DNA from: Planctomycetota bacterium
GTDB taxonomy: Bacteria; Planctomycetota; Planctomycetia; Pirellulales; Pirellulaceae
Direction: 5' to 3'
Assembly (NCBI GenBank): GCA_026692845.1
Contig: JAPLNM010000031.1
Coordinates: 1 to 42,847, forward strand
DNA: 42,847 nucleotides
Made by a program: the position numbers and the translations under genes
Shown here: positions 20,601-28,376 of the stretch, in pieces
Position numbering within the stretch: the first letter of the stretch is position 1
Layout of the letters: every line of letters begins with the position of its first letter
The notes under the pieces: model-generated
What the model was told of the DNA's origin: nothing
The model's input: only the letters and a program-made list of their open reading frames with translations
Databases searched by the model: none

Positions 20601-23600
20601 AAGCGACGCATTTCTTCGAGAATCGGAACGGGAAAAAGCCGAGCTGGAATACGTTGCTGCACGTGACCAAGCGGCAGCCGAGTACCAAGCGATTCAGGAT
20701 CGACGTCAGATCGATCTGGAGTATCAGCTTTTGGTGCTCTCGAACCAAGCGGTGTTTCTCCAGGCCACCGAGCGATCGGAAAGTGTCGCCCAGGTCATGA
20801 AACTGCGAGGATATCCGGTGGCAAACCAGATACGGGAAAAGAGTTTGCTGGTCGCCGAAGCGCGTTACACCCAAGTTCTCGCCGATGCCGATGCGTTGAT
20901 GGACTGGCAGCGGCAGGTGGCCGAAGAGTCCTTGCAGATCCGTCTTGAACAGTCCGAGCGCACCGATCGGCTCAGCACTGGCCTTGGTCGATTGGAACAC
21001 CAACGCCAACGGAGCCTGACGAAGTTCGAGCAAGAGCGATCCGATGCGATCGCCCAAGCGCGGTACGACCACCAACTCCAAACGATTCAGAGCGAAGGCG
21101 ATTTGGCCCGTGCGCAGGGCCAAGTGCAGGCTGCATGGCTCCTGGCCTCTTGCCAAGAGAAGATTATTGCTAGGGAGCATCTCCAGGATTCCGTGCCGGG
21201 TGCTTGGTCCGATTTCCTGGTTGGGCTTGCCGAGCACGAATACCGTATGCTGGGAGAGTGGAATGCTGCCGAGCAACGTTGGATCGATAGCCGCAGTGAC
21301 TCCGATAGCCAATACCAAAGGGAGATCGGCCAAGCACAGCTCACTCGGTCGCTGAGGCTGAGCCAGGCCCAGAACGCTGCGAAAGCATCCGAGACGCAAC
21401 AGGAACAAGCTCTTTTCGAATCCAAGAGCCAAGCGTTGGTTGCATTCCTAAAAGAGTTAGAGTCCCCGGCTCAGCGATACATCGAGCAAGCCACCGAGCT
21501 GGAAAATGCATCCACGAAATCCGTCGCGTTGGCTGAACGGGATTGGCGCGTGGATCTCGACGCGACGAGGTACCAACAGAGGCTCGAAGATGCCCGTCGC
21601 ATGCGTCAGTCCCAGCTCGATCGTTTGGCACGAACCTGGAATCGCGACTATGCAAACGCGATGGCCAACAAACGGACGAGTGAATCCGATGCGGAGCGTG
21701 CAAGTCTAGTTTCGCAGATCGAAAGCGAGTTTCGCTTCGCACAGCAAACGCGCGATGCAGCCAAGGAACTGATCGATCGAGAGGCTGATGCTTATCGGGA
21801 TTCCGAACGGAGTTGGGCCATGGCCGAGCGGGAATATGCTCAGAGCACTGCGGACTTGCAGAGAGGACTTGCCGAGCGAGTGGATCAGGAGCAAGCAAGT
21901 TTATGGAGCGAATTTTTCCTAGATATCACCAAGGCCAAGGCCGAGTCGATCGAGTGGACCGCGTTGGCCATCGAAGGCAAGGTACTCGCGGAATCCCAGG
22001 AGCAAGCCGAGCACGAGAAGCAGCAGGGGGTGCTGCAATGGGTTTGGGATCTCGGGCAGTGGACCGCTAGCGACCTTGCACGGCGCGCCGTTGTCGCGTT
22101 GGATTGGAGGCTTGAGGGTACGAAGATCCAAGCGATACGAGCGATGGCGCAAGCGACGCTTTCGAATCAGAACGATCTTGAGATCTCGAGTCCCGATGCC
22201 TTGATTGCGGATCTATCCAGATTGCAGCACTTTACCTCCGCGGATCGCCGTTACGAATTGCTATTTAGCGAGCAGATTGGTTTGAATGAGGCCATATGGA
22301 ATTGGCAAGACACAGGTTTTCTGCAATGGATACGCTCACCGCAGGAGCAGTTTGCCGAGTCGTACTGGTCGCTAAAAACGATCGTGCATGCACGGAGTAT
22401 GACGATAGAGTCCCCGCGGGTCGATCCGGTCCAGATGCCTGAAGGCTCCTTGGATCCGTTGGTCCAGATCGCAGGAATTCCCTCGAAAGCCAGTACACCG
22501 ACGATCCGGATGATGCCTCAAACCGATCAGACCCAGGAGGCTTTGGTGCGATTGGATCGCGAGTTTTCCGCAAGTCAGATCGAATGGTTGGATTCCCACG
22601 GACGGGTATTGAGGGCCATGGATCGGCCCGATTTTTCGGAATTGTTCGCCGATCGAACGATCGTCTGGGATCTGCAAACATCTCCGATACGTATTGCGGA
22701 GCAAGTGCCTGAATCGCAAGAGCGGTTCTTCGTGCAGGACCAAGACCAATGGCGTGAATTTATGAATCTAGCGAACTATTCGTACGAAGGTCCTTCGGCA
22801 GTAGTGACCAGTCCTGTCGTGCGAGGTTGGTTGAGCAAGTACCAGCGTCATGTCGGGGATCCGTTGGATACCGCAGCAGAGGGCTTGCGCGGCAAGTACG
22901 AAGGATCGAATACGATCAATCATCGCGATCGGGTTGTCGAGAGCAAAGGGGTTGCCTATTGGCAGCATACTGTTGGGGTCGAACCGAGCCGAAACGAGGG
23001 GCCTTTCCTTCTGAAATCGGTAAGAACCCGAATAGGAGTGATCGATCGCAATGGATGGGTTTATCTGCCCTCGGGCCAGCGTGTGCTTTACAGTGCGTTG
23101 GTCAAGTGGGCAGACGAGTTGACGATGGGCAGTTCGCGGGAGATCAACCGGCTGATCGATGGGTTGATATCCCCTTTTTCGATCGAAACCGAGTCCAGGC
23201 AATATGGGATATTCATCGGCGGGACCGGGATGCACATGTTCGGCATCGGCAATGTCGAGCGGCTTTACAACATGTACCAGGGAACCAAATTCTATTACGG
23301 AGGGGTTGGGAATCCGGCCGAATACGACTCGAAGAATCGGGTTTTTGCCGACAACGCTGCTGGGTATGGCTGGACGGAGATTCTCGACCGCATCGAGGCC
23401 GATGTTCTAGCTCACTATCGCGGGTGGCAAAAACTCCATGTCTTCGGATGGAGTCGAGGGGCGAGCATGGGGATCGAGTTTGCAAGGAGGATGGGCCGTT
23501 ATGGAATCGAGGTAGAGTTTTTAGGATTGTTCGATCCGGTCTATTCCTATGTTTTACCGGGACAAAGTTCCTCGCTGATTCAGTGGAGTTCCAACGGTCG

Positions 23601-24432
23601 TCGGGGCAATTACGTTACGGCGATTCCGACCACGAATGTCAAAGCCATCGGAGCTTTGTATGCGATCCATGAGGATCGGAGCTTCTTTCCAGCGACGAAG
23701 TTAACGCACGATGGAATGACTCGTATGAAGTTGATGAAATCGCCCGGCGCGCACGGAGAGGTTGGAGGGCATTTTTTGAGCAATCTACCCCTGCAAAGAA
23801 TGAATCTCCGGGCGATGATCGAGTTTGCGATTTTGGACGGACACGTTCGCTTTGAGTTTGAGGGTATCGAGCAGGATTTGGTGCAAATTTACTCCTCACC
23901 GCTGACGAAGAAACTGCAGATTCAAGCGATCAGCGAGCCGATGACCGTGATCGAATCGCGAGGCAAAGCGATCCGTGCATTGGAGATCTCCAGTTGGCAA
24001 GCGATGCGGGCCGAGGACTACTACAGAGAGCTGGTCGAATGTTCAGCACAGGGGTGGAAGCCCAGCGGATTTGGGTTTCAGAAAGGAAGGATTACCGGAG
24101 CAGTCGCCTATGGATTGGAATTCGTTCAGGAGATTTTACCGCCTTTGATTTTGCCGCCGATGATTTCTTCCAAGGGTGTTTTTTCCAATGGAAGGAGTAT
24201 TGGACCGATCCGGCAGACAGCCTACTCGCATTACCGCCGCGACCTTCAGTGGTGCGAGCTCGAGTTGTGGGACTTGGAGTTGATGCAAGACCCATCGGGC
24301 AAGAACTGGCTCAGTGAGCCTCAGAAGGAACGCGTGCGGTTTTTCTATCAGCTCAAGATCGATCCGAAGACTGGGGATTGGTTGTTCAATGGCAGGCCTA
24401 TTTCCAACATAGCCCTTCGTGGAGGACGTTGA
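11614..24432 (+). CDS. Giant LEPR-XLL surface protein with Tle1-like lipase domain
   Basis: A single 4272-residue reading frame. The N-terminus is basic and carries RRILFETLENRQLMT (about residues 39-53), a variant of the planctomycete LEPR-XLL motif of giant secreted proteins. Two Calx-beta-like domains follow (about 94-198 and 203-326). Ten diverged beta repeats of about 110 residues begin near 334, 451, 568, 695, 809, 921, 1029, 1139, 1241 and 1350, several with DxDxDG loops likely to bind calcium. Residues about 1453-3712 are highly charged, Gln/Ala/Arg/Glu-rich helix, probably coiled coil. The end (about 3859-4096) resembles DUF2235/Tle1 phospholipases: GGTG start, nucleophile S3947 in GWSRGA, D3974 in LFDPV, and H4047 in PGAHGEVGG. 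TAAGGAGG sets the start. Surface location and lipase activity are inferences. The stop overlaps the convergent M24 gene by 35 bp. Confidence 0.9.
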   Translation: MRSIGAGWTRRIFAKTSNSLHKRNPKKDSNRKRALLRRILFETLENRQLMTASPWLQPFPELPDAGANAPVSFPWIGTGGNFFGPREKVWIDSFGPTVEGGDPGYIRIARSNTLPSLEVTFNILADSTAQKNVDYLDPNPIVVFEPGQTYVDVPIVAIDDAIPEATESVRFVLWDTSRVGTWTPSDITSLVISDNDQGSRMTTLELLPPVDGQEGLRDGKIRARRSGSTQEPLQAPFKAFFGNGLIDDRDVRLSPKQWNAKSSTGFFYFPAGESLASVGVLVLDDTEAENTEWMDIQLLPSPNGEYLLGGKPQQTLRIFDNDSGSGKRPTDAPGITQITLSNDTGSSPSDRVTWDERLEISIDGKLLGGRLQTEFDWTGDFIPDTSISVHQSPSTFGLDPRKSDPRLADQHGLRIVRYRSNWYTKDDVLIQQSPWEDFAYQVVENPDSGPLRLSDLRLKVDTGNSTDRISSNPTVCVSILGQYPHTESELSSIRIEWDQTNDGRADHSALLPTEQRSVDFDPRTVDPAFARFPGPRTLRVRLLDDTTQEPLGSWETLEFTIPNTPPTPWIVSEITHRPPGLLQGRVIDPSLQAMNPNSGGLDLSASQWLASQLPNSNLSNSYLSVQIAKELEDQAIATVPVEQDFSFEVAIANLTPGTHTLRLRAQQWSSELSMFLTGNWTEYRLEVSPAEPPSIPTARLRNDTGTSNLDRSTSDPTILIDVVSNASGSGLMFLDIDTNSDSQVDHVIPVHREAESNSSLIVYRDETLSAGPQHYRFRSRNVDPLSDWEATGEWTDFHWTYAPAKSPSLSIALLRDDGASSTDRITSISTLVGQFIPSDDVADAESSLVQIDWDSDGRVDDSVRPQPDGSFTIRPSRNPIGPRRVSARIEWTDPFRETIHWSPWTTFDYQLTNPSDSAPSIDALRLLFDTGINPTDRVSSSSTITGTVLKELSAGDLIEVDRNGDGLTDEQVSLDPSGRFYYSPMGLSFGAHVLAFRTRGLQAVPNGFSRSPWQLFDLTYVASTLEPVVIDSIGLVNDSGIANDLRSEQGVIAGRVSSPSGIAGSVVLVDRDQDRQADQTIAVDSEGRFLFDPKLQSTGQFTFSFKPMRLYDTAVDESPTSRWRDFTWVIEDQPDVSPELYGLAYVPSDSLKGAQIVGKVRSQSSVETIRVDIDSDGDGHVDRTVASTAYGDFSIGLDDVSPGTYAYRLRAVATGSLIESLQVGSWQTLAFELSGPPTTQARIEELKLRVDDGFDDSDRITSDPSLVGRVSRSSAYGMLVLEFDTDGDAIVDDRSIAAEDLLFHYTPTQIAPGAFHIRARTMELMPTGNVLRSEWSELRGTLVSKTSGALRIESIELLGDFGQTPDDLRSSHPMIIGFVGNASQGANQWVLDIDLDRDGSSDQSELFWGNHFSVTPRIAQHGMVDLGLRIRSKDSSEASPWYSLGFLYHPEPRSREADAWVSTYRTIATAMNQGASQHIQGLGQAITKLAQDRQTASTEREVRNQVSISHRLLAIRESASGYWSQIAEAQVQLSKSQREALDALQERLESTGSPEVMLPLPEELAILWPSDPLPVLPYLDSEWFAAEETLPRPPVLAPLDRNEPSIASFARSTTLSEALNRDDLSDIGVDLNDHQAYQSDLQTRRSKLITDYRSLQSQSNARIVQAQEIYDLVMSDAESAYRRAMQENGKAMDGFFAEDYSAIFQQFAQDTQASQEFFQARRKATEDRYRAEMKLVSESHAEQMRTAARNRDASFEAAIRELASVLNRVPPPEWPIVKAAIVRHAQLRFDAEHLYDKTVLSIRIEEQSASYKIQREQFAENAQAQREYAIEASEIQRVRDAALAEQKFQFALRRANAAERLDRATELAGYNLKVARDRAWAELEQARNLVERDRRIGFDGLMRRFDLAHASALVATLTQIDQLLATPDSNAHLKKAKARQELLDAWDPKLEQSSIAQADVWKQFASAKTTAELNRRIENLADEHARTNERLDATWAFRKEHAALVQSHAKSLAQIRHDTRSGLIEAEHLQSLDTGLMGISYLEGESSIASDFRQRSLNAMVYTPPEPMDWLGGWGWINDDFLIAASGSVTIPAPTAFQLTHDQSVATAELVYRSESSRIGIDHRYFQQRDTIEAKSLQEVESLRVGSLGAEVELQRRFHLASARADRKQAVGQVDRKADWDSAVAIAEKDYRIAGNDLVLRIEQQLAIGRSAYMRSMHGIHLERSIEEWDTYLSGVQKWRDSDPTEWTDYILADATAARRLGVQRAQLTRGLADSLAEQKDRDDFITARIDRLADSENATSDFEYRRSKLVAERELGRSIADAKFVFAEKTAGVLQSQDSGWNFAVPTHSTPTQLELRLSASRVTEQAARLDAQSQLHASTRRAEAQRTRSRGIYQIQLELVSSGFDWAKYQRGLELLDRLFHESLQHIQAELDLSQSQSNLELREKRAEIVRQAQTELASIQVTEARWAWKEDIPRLAAHRSSQRDMAQAIQAAEEHFAQQMASLQTSRSESTSRTDFRRGVDARVVQYGAIENENNLRAHQESSAADALEAYGSQVLDSKNAYQKRSLDRQSLELEKVYRRLDPHTKQLLNLQVSGLLLRQASIREANAWKYQNASVLRRSDASDRSATQRETERKIRNAQEQFEYQSADLQRAQAVEKVRLQGVWKVASQQATNAVRRTETILESVYDQQTQETLDGMNQNLLEQQKVQAEQIGEAWKSYYLAMHPESGPIHVSLRREYDGWFGLRVRPNLAMATLWRSQTMALNGLADLRNHHAAFDLREKLETLSFVQQSNRTELQVEFALGISDPKVQRIEALGRAQRELLQASSNADRQQAQLQHESAMDLQNQLAELQASWTVRRDQMEMELVQSVQSRTGLTAERAEAIERKFLEDSQRASLRYERDWALAQSEYHRVLSRKRSDLLEQSAHDDLRSKALAAHAEGYAQWMEEVSSDYVASVEAGFNARSIDQLANRAIEHNRATAERVANEGLARQSDAFLRESEREKAELEYVAARDQAAAEYQAIQDRRQIDLEYQLLVLSNQAVFLQATERSESVAQVMKLRGYPVANQIREKSLLVAEARYTQVLADADALMDWQRQVAEESLQIRLEQSERTDRLSTGLGRLEHQRQRSLTKFEQERSDAIAQARYDHQLQTIQSEGDLARAQGQVQAAWLLASCQEKIIAREHLQDSVPGAWSDFLVGLAEHEYRMLGEWNAAEQRWIDSRSDSDSQYQREIGQAQLTRSLRLSQAQNAAKASETQQEQALFESKSQALVAFLKELESPAQRYIEQATELENASTKSVALAERDWRVDLDATRYQQRLEDARRMRQSQLDRLARTWNRDYANAMANKRTSESDAERASLVSQIESEFRFAQQTRDAAKELIDREADAYRDSERSWAMAEREYAQSTADLQRGLAERVDQEQASLWSEFFLDITKAKAESIEWTALAIEGKVLAESQEQAEHEKQQGVLQWVWDLGQWTASDLARRAVVALDWRLEGTKIQAIRAMAQATLSNQNDLEISSPDALIADLSRLQHFTSADRRYELLFSEQIGLNEAIWNWQDTGFLQWIRSPQEQFAESYWSLKTIVHARSMTIESPRVDPVQMPEGSLDPLVQIAGIPSKASTPTIRMMPQTDQTQEALVRLDREFSASQIEWLDSHGRVLRAMDRPDFSELFADRTIVWDLQTSPIRIAEQVPESQERFFVQDQDQWREFMNLANYSYEGPSAVVTSPVVRGWLSKYQRHVGDPLDTAAEGLRGKYEGSNTINHRDRVVESKGVAYWQHTVGVEPSRNEGPFLLKSVRTRIGVIDRNGWVYLPSGQRVLYSALVKWADELTMGSSREINRLIDGLISPFSIETESRQYGIFIGGTGMHMFGIGNVERLYNMYQGTKFYYGGVGNPAEYDSKNRVFADNAAGYGWTEILDRIEADVLAHYRGWQKLHVFGWSRGASMGIEFARRMGRYGIEVEFLGLFDPVYSYVLPGQSSSLIQWSSNGRRGNYVTAIPTTNVKAIGALYAIHEDRSFFPATKLTHDGMTRMKLMKSPGAHGEVGGHFLSNLPLQRMNLRAMIEFAILDGHVRFEFEGIEQDLVQIYSSPLTKKLQIQAISEPMTVIESRGKAIRALEISSWQAMRAEDYYRELVECSAQGWKPSGFGFQKGRITGAVAYGLEFVQEILPPLILPPMISSKGVFSNGRSIGPIRQTAYSHYRRDLQWCELELWDLELMQDPSGKNWLSEPQKERVRFFYQLKIDPKTGDWLFNGRPISNIALRGGR

Positions 24433-25582
24433 GATTGATGCACCCCGACTCGGTAACGACGACCATGTCCTCGACGCGAATTCCGCCGAGGGCTTTGCAA
24501 TAGAGCCCTGGTTCGATGGTCACCACATCGCCTGCGATCAATTCCGGACCGCCTGCGGCCAGCAAGGGTGGCTCGTGGACCTCGAGCCCAAGTCCATGTC
24601 CGGTTCCGTGGGTCATGCTGGTAAACGCGTCGGGTGCATCTTGGGCGGGCAGGCCCATATGGTAGCCAGCTTTGAGGATGGCTTGTACGGTAGCTTCATG
24701 GACCGCTTGTCCGGTAACACCGGCACGAACGGCCTGTGTCGCAGCGAGTTTCGATGCGACGACGGCGCGGTGCATCGATTCGAGTTCTGGTGACACAGCA
24801 CCGTGGACCACCGTACGGGTGCAATCGCCGTTGTAGAGGTTGGATTTGACTCTCGGAAAGATATCGACGATCACGGGCTGTTCGGTGAACAAGGGTCCAT
24901 GACCATGGTCATGGCAATCGGCGCCGATGGGACCGCAAGCGACGATCGCCCCGGGGTTCGAGCAGTCGCGTTCCAGGAGCCAAACATCGATCATCTTACG
25001 CATTCGCTCGCTCGTCAGCGGAGCTCCTTGATGGTGCAAGACGCCTTGCGCGTCGGCACTGGCACGAGCGATTGTCGAGCAGGCAAGCTCCATGACTTGT
25101 TCGGTGATCCGTTGGGCTTGATGAATCATCTCGATCTCGTGGGCGTCTTTGCATCGTCGTTCCATCACGCCCCATTGGGTGTCGCATTGGATTTCGATGC
25201 CTGCTCTTTGGAGCATTTCGGCATAGATCATCGGCAGCGATCGATCGACGACGACACGGTCAAATCCGGTGCGTCGGAGCATTTCGGCAGCCGACTGCGC
25301 GGTGGCTGTTTCGCGATCCCCTGAAAGGCCTTCGGCGGGTGTGAAGTCGGCTGGGCAGTGGACGAGGTCGACGGCTGCATTTTGGCGGGCTCGTCCCATT
25401 TCGATATCTCTGCAAATGAGCATTCGATGGCTGGTTCCGTCGGCCTGCGGCACTTGCAGATAAACCACCGGGTCACCGACCAAGAAACGGATGCTGCGAT
25501 AGAGGCTCGCATTGAGCGTTGGGATACCGGCCATCATCCTGGGGGTATTCAACTGAGTGGAATTCAGCGTTGCATTGCTCAT
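24398..25582 (-). CDS. M24 family metallopeptidase (Xaa-Pro aminopeptidase-like)
   Basis: A 394-residue pita-bread-fold aminopeptidase/prolidase. The five metal ligands are all visible: D240 (VIVDIFP), D253 (NGDCTR), H329 (THGTGHGLG), E357 (TIEPGLY) and E371 (RVEDMV). The N-terminal domain (about 1-140) is the usual creatinase-like substrate-binding region. It probably removes N-terminal residues next to proline in the cytosol. It ends inside the 3' end of the giant gene (35-bp convergent overlap), and it starts 3 bp after the stop of the YjbQ-family gene, so the two minus-strand genes are likely co-transcribed. Confidence 0.92.
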   Translation of the reverse strand: MSNATLNSTQLNTPRMMAGIPTLNASLYRSIRFLVGDPVVYLQVPQADGTSHRMLICRDIEMGRARQNAAVDLVHCPADFTPAEGLSGDRETATAQSAAEMLRRTGFDRVVVDRSLPMIYAEMLQRAGIEIQCDTQWGVMERRCKDAHEIEMIHQAQRITEQVMELACSTIARASADAQGVLHHQGAPLTSERMRKMIDVWLLERDCSNPGAIVACGPIGADCHDHGHGPLFTEQPVIVDIFPRVKSNLYNGDCTRTVVHGAVSPELESMHRAVVASKLAATQAVRAGVTGQAVHEATVQAILKAGYHMGLPAQDAPDAFTSMTHGTGHGLGLEVHEPPLLAAGGPELIAGDVVTIEPGLYCKALGGIRVEDMVVVTESGCINLNVLHEGLCWK

Positions 25583-25585
25583 TGT

Positions 25586-26014
25586 TTATCTTTCTTTTTC
25601 TCCCTGGAGAGTCAGGACCAAGGTTCTTGGGGTAGCATCGTTGCGGTGTTCGCACAGGTAGATTCCTTGCCAGGTTCCCAAGGCCAGCGATCCGGCCGAC
25701 ACGGGGATCAACAAGCTGGCTCCGAGCATGGAGCTTTTGACGTGCGCGGGCATATCGTCGGGGCCTTCGACGGTGTGGACAAAGGGTTGGTTTTCAGGGA
25801 CCAAGCGATTCAGGGCCGTTTCCATATCGACGCGAACATCCGGGTCGGCGTTTTCGTTGATTGTCAGGCTCGCCGAGGTGTGCTGCAAGAACACCTGGAG
25901 CATCCCGATTCGAACGTCTTGGAGTTCAGGGATTGCCGAAATGACCTCGCGGGTAATCAGGTGGAAACCGCGGCGGAACGTTCCGATTCGGATCGTTTTT
26001 TGGCACCAAAACAT
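25586..26014 (-). CDS. YjbQ / UPF0047 family protein
   Basis: A 142-residue protein of the YjbQ (UPF0047) family. Members show weak thiamin-phosphate synthase activity, but the main physiological role is not settled. Family landmarks are HTSASLTINENADPDVR near residue 45, GPDDMPAHVKSSMLG and LGTWQGIYLCEHR; the conserved His residues probably bind metal. Length matches the family. An in-frame TGA lies directly before ATG 26014, so no longer start is possible. It sits 3 bp upstream of the M24 peptidase gene, a likely operon. Confidence 0.92.
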   Translation of the reverse strand: MFWCQKTIRIGTFRRGFHLITREVISAIPELQDVRIGMLQVFLQHTSASLTINENADPDVRVDMETALNRLVPENQPFVHTVEGPDDMPAHVKSSMLGASLLIPVSAGSLALGTWQGIYLCEHRNDATPRTLVLTLQGEKER

Positions 26015-26176
26015 TCAGGACTTTTCTCACTTTGCAGCCGCCGCAAGGCGTCGGTCTTTGGTTGGCTGCTGAGGCAGCGTCTGATTTGGATAAATCTGAA
26101 AGTCTGCGAGCGTCGTTTGACCGACGCGAACGTGGCAATTGTCCAGTAAATCAAGGAACTCGCAAGTTACGGGTTC

Positions 26177-26229
26177 TTGACGGGTTACAAAGCTTGGAGA
26201 TACTTCGAGATTCGGATCCACTCCGAATC
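26177..26229 (+). promoter_or_regulatory. Candidate mdh promoter and 5' hairpin
   Basis: TTGACG (26177-26182) and GATACT (26199-26204) are spaced by 16 bases and match the sigma-70 consensus in 5/6 and 4/6 positions. Immediately downstream is a perfect inverted repeat, GATTCGGA (26209-26216) and TCCGAATC (26222-26229), which would lie at the start of the transcript, about 60 bases before mdh. It could be an operator, an mRNA 5' stabiliser or a weak terminator. This is pattern matching only. Confidence 0.35.
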
Positions 26230-26275
26230 CTTATTTTATACCAAATAGTATCGATCCTACGAACTGAAATCTTGA

Positions 26276-27238
<963 letters not shown>

Positions 27239-27521
27239 TCCGACGGCGATTCAAACGCTGAGAATCAAACGCTGAGAAGAGCCGATAGGAATAGATTGCC
27301 GGTTCGGATTGCTCGATCGGCTTACTCGATCGGCTTACAAGTCTTATCGCCCGCACCAATCCCCCAGCTTATCTTCTCTAAAATGCTAGCAATTCCGTTT
27401 CTTGCAAACTTCGATTGAAGTTTGCCACAAGGCCCAGTGACGGGATTGACTCACTGCCTGTGGCTATCCTAAAAAACGGGTTCCCGCGTTGGGGATCTCT
27501 TGTCTTTCAAGGAATTTCGAA
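27239..27521. other. Intergenic region with short tandem repeats and a hairpin
   Basis: No gene is seen. Near the start there is a two-copy direct repeat ATCAAACGCTGAG (first copy ATTCAAACGCTGAG, about 27246-27273), and then a two-copy CTCGATCGGCTTA repeat (about 27313-27340). A long bulged hairpin lies at 27424-27464 (GCCACA with TGTGGC, and CAGTGA with TCACTG inside). It could be a processing site or terminator, but no T-run follows. Confidence 0.55.
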
Positions 27522-28376
27522 ATGAGCCGATTGCACAGCTACATGACCACTAGCACGGCCAGGGCAACGGGAATTAGCAATCAGGATTCAACGTGTTCAA
27601 CAAGCCCGTTGACCGAACCGGTATCGATTGCTTTTCCGCACAGGATCTTTGTTCCTGAGCACTACGAGAGTGGCTATGCCTACCCGTTGTTGGTTTGGCT
27701 TCACAGCGATCACAGCAGCGAGTTTGAGATCGATCAAGTGATGCCTGCCTTGAGCGTACGGAACTATGCGGCCGTGGCGTTGCGTGGAAATCGATTGTCC
27801 GATCGTTCAACGCGGCTTTTCCGTTGGGGGAGCACCTCGACCGATTACGCGTTGAATGAAGAATGTATTTTTCATGCCATCGAGGAGCTCTGCGAGGCGA
27901 TGTCGATCGATGCATCGCGAGTTTTCTTGGGGGGCTTTGGCAAAGGTGCAACGCTAGCCCAGTGGGTCGGGTTGAGAAATCCCGGGAGGATCGCTGGAGT
28001 GATCGCTTGCAATGGACCTTTTCCAACGAACAAACGTGCCTTGACACAGTGGAAGGACGCTCGGAGTTTGCCAGTGCTGGCCATGCAATCGGCCGACTCG
28101 AATCGGTTCGGCGTTGACCAACTGATTGGCATGATGAAAACCGCACATCTTGCAGGCTTGAATTATCGCCTGATGCGATTTTCGTCCAAATCCCAGCAGA
28201 CTGCACCCGGAGCGTTGCTCGAAAGTCAACGCAACGACGACGGAGAGTACGAAGGCTCGCTTGAAGTCGAGATGCTCAAGGCAGCCAACCGTTTCATGAT
28301 GGGGATCGTCACTGGAACTGCGATATCGCTTGGCTGCGAGCCACAGCCTCTTGATCATGTACCCTGGCCCCAATGA
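27522..28376 (+). CDS. Alpha/beta-hydrolase-like protein with Gly at the nucleophile
   Basis: A 284-residue protein resembling phospholipase/carboxylesterase or PHB-depolymerase-type alpha/beta hydrolases: a PLLVWLHSDHSSE oxyanion-hole region, a mid-protein VFLGGFGKGATLAQW elbow, and an SLPVLAMQSADSN strand. At the elbow the usual G-x-S-x-G reads G138-F-G140-K-G142, so the catalytic serine is replaced by glycine. No obvious C-terminal catalytic His is seen either. It therefore looks like a pseudoenzyme, perhaps a binding or regulatory protein. Start at ATG 27522 is favoured by AAGGAA upstream; an in-frame TTG lies at 27489. The stop overlaps the next gene in an ATGA, indicating translational coupling. 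Confidence 0.8.
   Translation: MSRLHSYMTTSTARATGISNQDSTCSTSPLTEPVSIAFPHRIFVPEHYESGYAYPLLVWLHSDHSSEFEIDQVMPALSVRNYAAVALRGNRLSDRSTRLFRWGSTSTDYALNEECIFHAIEELCEAMSIDASRVFLGGFGKGATLAQWVGLRNPGRIAGVIACNGPFPTNKRALTQWKDARSLPVLAMQSADSNRFGVDQLIGMMKTAHLAGLNYRLMRFSSKSQQTAPGALLESQRNDDGEYEGSLEVEMLKAANRFMMGIVTGTAISLGCEPQPLDHVPWPQ

Noticed and set aside
20386-21432. Long open frame on the minus strand inside the giant gene
   Set aside because: It is antisense to the uninterrupted plus-strand frame, has no recognisable domain, and reflects the codon bias of the Gln/Ala/Arg-rich stalk.
24398-26014. M24 peptidase or YjbQ-family gene as an immunity gene for the Tle1-like domain
   Set aside because: Both are well-known housekeeping-type families, are on the opposite strand, and show no immunity-protein features. 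No immunity gene is visible in the window.
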